Origin: Marinimicrococcus flavescens | GTDB lineage: Bacteria; Pseudomonadota; Alphaproteobacteria; Geminicoccales; Geminicoccaceae | Assembly: GCA_029211145.1 (NCBI GenBank) | Contig: JARGEQ010000092.1 | Location: 1 to 64,000, forward strand | DNA: 64,000 bases | Direction: 5' to 3' | Shown: positions 62,918 to 64,000 of the stretch, one piece after another | Numbering within the stretch: position 1 is the stretch's first letter | Layout: each line of letters opens with the position of its first letter | Made by a program: the position numbers and the translations under genes | Notes under the pieces: model-generated | The model's input: the letters and a program-made list of their open reading frames with translations, nothing else | What the model was told of the DNA's origin: nothing | The model's database searches: none

Positions 62918-64000
62918 TTGACCTTGCGCTGTGCCGCCTGCGAACGGGAGAATCCGGACGACGCACGGTTCTGCTCGGCCTGCGGCTGCGCCTTGGCCGC
63001 AGCCTGTCCCTCCTGCGGCCAGTCGGTGCCCGCCGGCAGCCGGTTTTGCGGCTTTTGCGGCGCCCTGGCGGAAAGCGCCGCGGAATCTGCCGGCGGGCGG
63101 CCGGGCCTCCTCTCTGCCTCGGGCGAGCGCCGCCAGGTGACGGTGATGTTCGCCGACGTCTCCGGCTACACGGCGCTGCACGAGCGGCTCGACCCCGAGG
63201 AGGTCGACCTGCTGCTCTCGGAGATCAAGCGGGCCGCCGAGAGGATCGTCGCCCGGCACGGCGGCATCGTGAACCAGTTCATCGGCGACGAGGTGCTGGC
63301 AGTCTTCGGCATCCCGCGGGCCGAGGAGGACGACCCGCGCCGCGCTGTTCTCGCGGCCCTCGAGCTGCACCGCACCGTCGAGGAGCTCGGGGCCGCCCAC
63401 GAGGCGCGGGCGGGCGCGCCGATCGCCATCCACACCGGGATCAATTGCGGCCTCGTGGTGGCCCAGTACCGCAACGACCGGGAAGGGCTCTACCGGCTGA
63501 TGGGCGACGCCGTGAACACGGCGGCCCGGCTGCGCTCGGCCGCGGCCGCTGGCGAGGTCCTGGTGGGGCCGGCCGTGCAGCCGCTGATCGCCCCCTATCT
63601 CCGGCTCGAGCCGTGCGAGCCGCTGAGCCTCAAGGGCAAGCTCCGGCCGATCCAGCCCTGGCGCGTTCTCGGTCCGACCCGGGTGACCTCGCGGTTCGAG
63701 GCCTCGCGGCGCCGCGGGCTGATCGAGTATGTCGGGCGGGGTGCCGAGCTGGCGGTGCTCCAGGACAATCTCGCCGCCGCCCTCGCCGGCCGGGGGCGGA
63801 TCGTCACCCTCGAGGGCGAGCCCGGCATCGGCAAGACGCGCCTTCTCTACGAGTTCATCTCGCGGATCGACCGCAAGCAGGTGATCGTCTCGCAGGGCCA
63901 TTGCCAGGCCTATGGCAGCGAGATCCCCTATTTCCCGTTCCTCGACGCGCTGCGCCGCGGCCTGGGCATCGACCTTGACGGGGACGCGGCGACGGCACGC
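62918..64000 (+). CDS. Zinc-ribbon/adenylate cyclase/AAA ATPase protein (3' truncated by window)
   Basis: At least 361 aa and open to the right edge. Start is TTG 62918, with GGGAGGGG 8 nt upstream. Two zinc ribbons occupy 5-48 (Cys5-8-19-22 and Cys30-33-44-47). The class III cyclase domain spans about 72-250 with metal Asp80 (VMFADVSGY) and Asp124 (FIGDEVLA) and GDAVNTAARLR. An AAA/STAND-type ATPase begins with Walker A GEPGIGKT (300-307). Members are usually about 1,000-1,100 aa and act as signal-integrating cyclases. Confidence 0.88.
   Translation, partial: MTLRCAACERENPDDARFCSACGCALAAACPSCGQSVPAGSRFCGFCGALAESAAESAGGRPGLLSASGERRQVTVMFADVSGYTALHERLDPEEVDLLLSEIKRAAERIVARHGGIVNQFIGDEVLAVFGIPRAEEDDPRRAVLAALELHRTVEELGAAHEARAGAPIAIHTGINCGLVVAQYRNDREGLYRLMGDAVNTAARLRSAAAAGEVLVGPAVQPLIAPYLRLEPCEPLSLKGKLRPIQPWRVLGPTRVTSRFEASRRRGLIEYVGRGAELAVLQDNLAAALAGRGRIVTLEGEPGIGKTRLLYEFISRIDRKQVIVSQGHCQAYGSEIPYFPFLDALRRGLGIDLDGDAATAR

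Overview
The window is high-GC DNA with compact operons, frequent ATGA and TGATG overlaps, and many GTG or TTG starts. Gene content and order (rpmH-rnpA-yidD-yidC-engB-argB; tkt-gap with pgk-fba; zapA-6S RNA-5-FCL; moxR-DUF58-DUF4159; betaine-lipid btaAB) point to a chromosome of an alphaproteobacterium, probably in or near the Rhodospirillales or Geminicoccales. The genus cannot be fixed from the sequence alone. There are no rRNA genes, CRISPR arrays or recognisable insertion sequences. One tRNA (Gln, CTG) is present.

Layout. 0-7.2 kb: a PRC-barrel envelope protein with a long PQV-repeat linker, two alpha/beta hydrolases, a SIMPL-domain protein, a short-chain dehydrogenase with a cupin, and a DapA-family lyase/aldolase. 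7.3-19.2 kb: central carbon metabolism on the minus strand, as pgk, a small unknown gene, class I fba, a ThiE-like gene, efp and an inositol-monophosphatase, plus tkt-gap. Between these lie a zinc alcohol dehydrogenase, the betaine-lipid pair btaA-btaB, and a metallophosphoesterase. 19.4-25.2 kb: coiled-coil gene, zapA, candidate 6S RNA, 5-formyl-THF cyclo-ligase, a YmdB-like phosphodiesterase, an isolated HisKA domain, gamma-glutamyltransferase, and an rRNA methyltransferase. 25.2-31.6 kb: type I secretion ABC exporter plus HlyD adaptor, a lipoprotein and sensor kinase pair, and a DUF547 protein. 31.6-35.9 kb: the rpmH to argB housekeeping operon. 36.2-39.8 kb: a TetR-controlled detoxification-like cassette and a GFA-family gene. 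39.8-42.2 kb: a lower-GC island with one SIR2-domain gene, probably anti-phage. 42.2-48.9 kb: a four-gene MoxR/DUF58/DUF4159 membrane operon. 49-53.2 kb: DUF1285, NUDIX, DUF6111 and CCA-adding enzyme genes, the tRNA, and a membrane protein. 53.4-58.8 kb: a signalling operon of a haem-binding DUF3365 protein, hybrid kinase, response regulator and REC-cyclase. 58.8-64 kb: three tandem copies of a structured small-RNA gene, then lipid genes (cfa, enoyl-CoA hydratase family, acyl desaturase) and the start of a zinc-ribbon/adenylate cyclase/AAA protein that runs off the right edge.

The most notable observation is the small-RNA array at 58.97-59.81 kb. Three minus-strand units lie about 333 nt apart. 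Each has a closing stem, an internal hairpin, an identical unpaired linker carrying an anti-Shine-Dalgarno octamer (GCCUCCCU), and a strong intrinsic terminator. The octamer is an exact complement of the ribosome binding site of cfa, the next gene upstream on the same strand. This suggests a multi-copy sRNA system regulating membrane-lipid modification. The second candidate is the SIR2 island at 40.2-42.0 kb.
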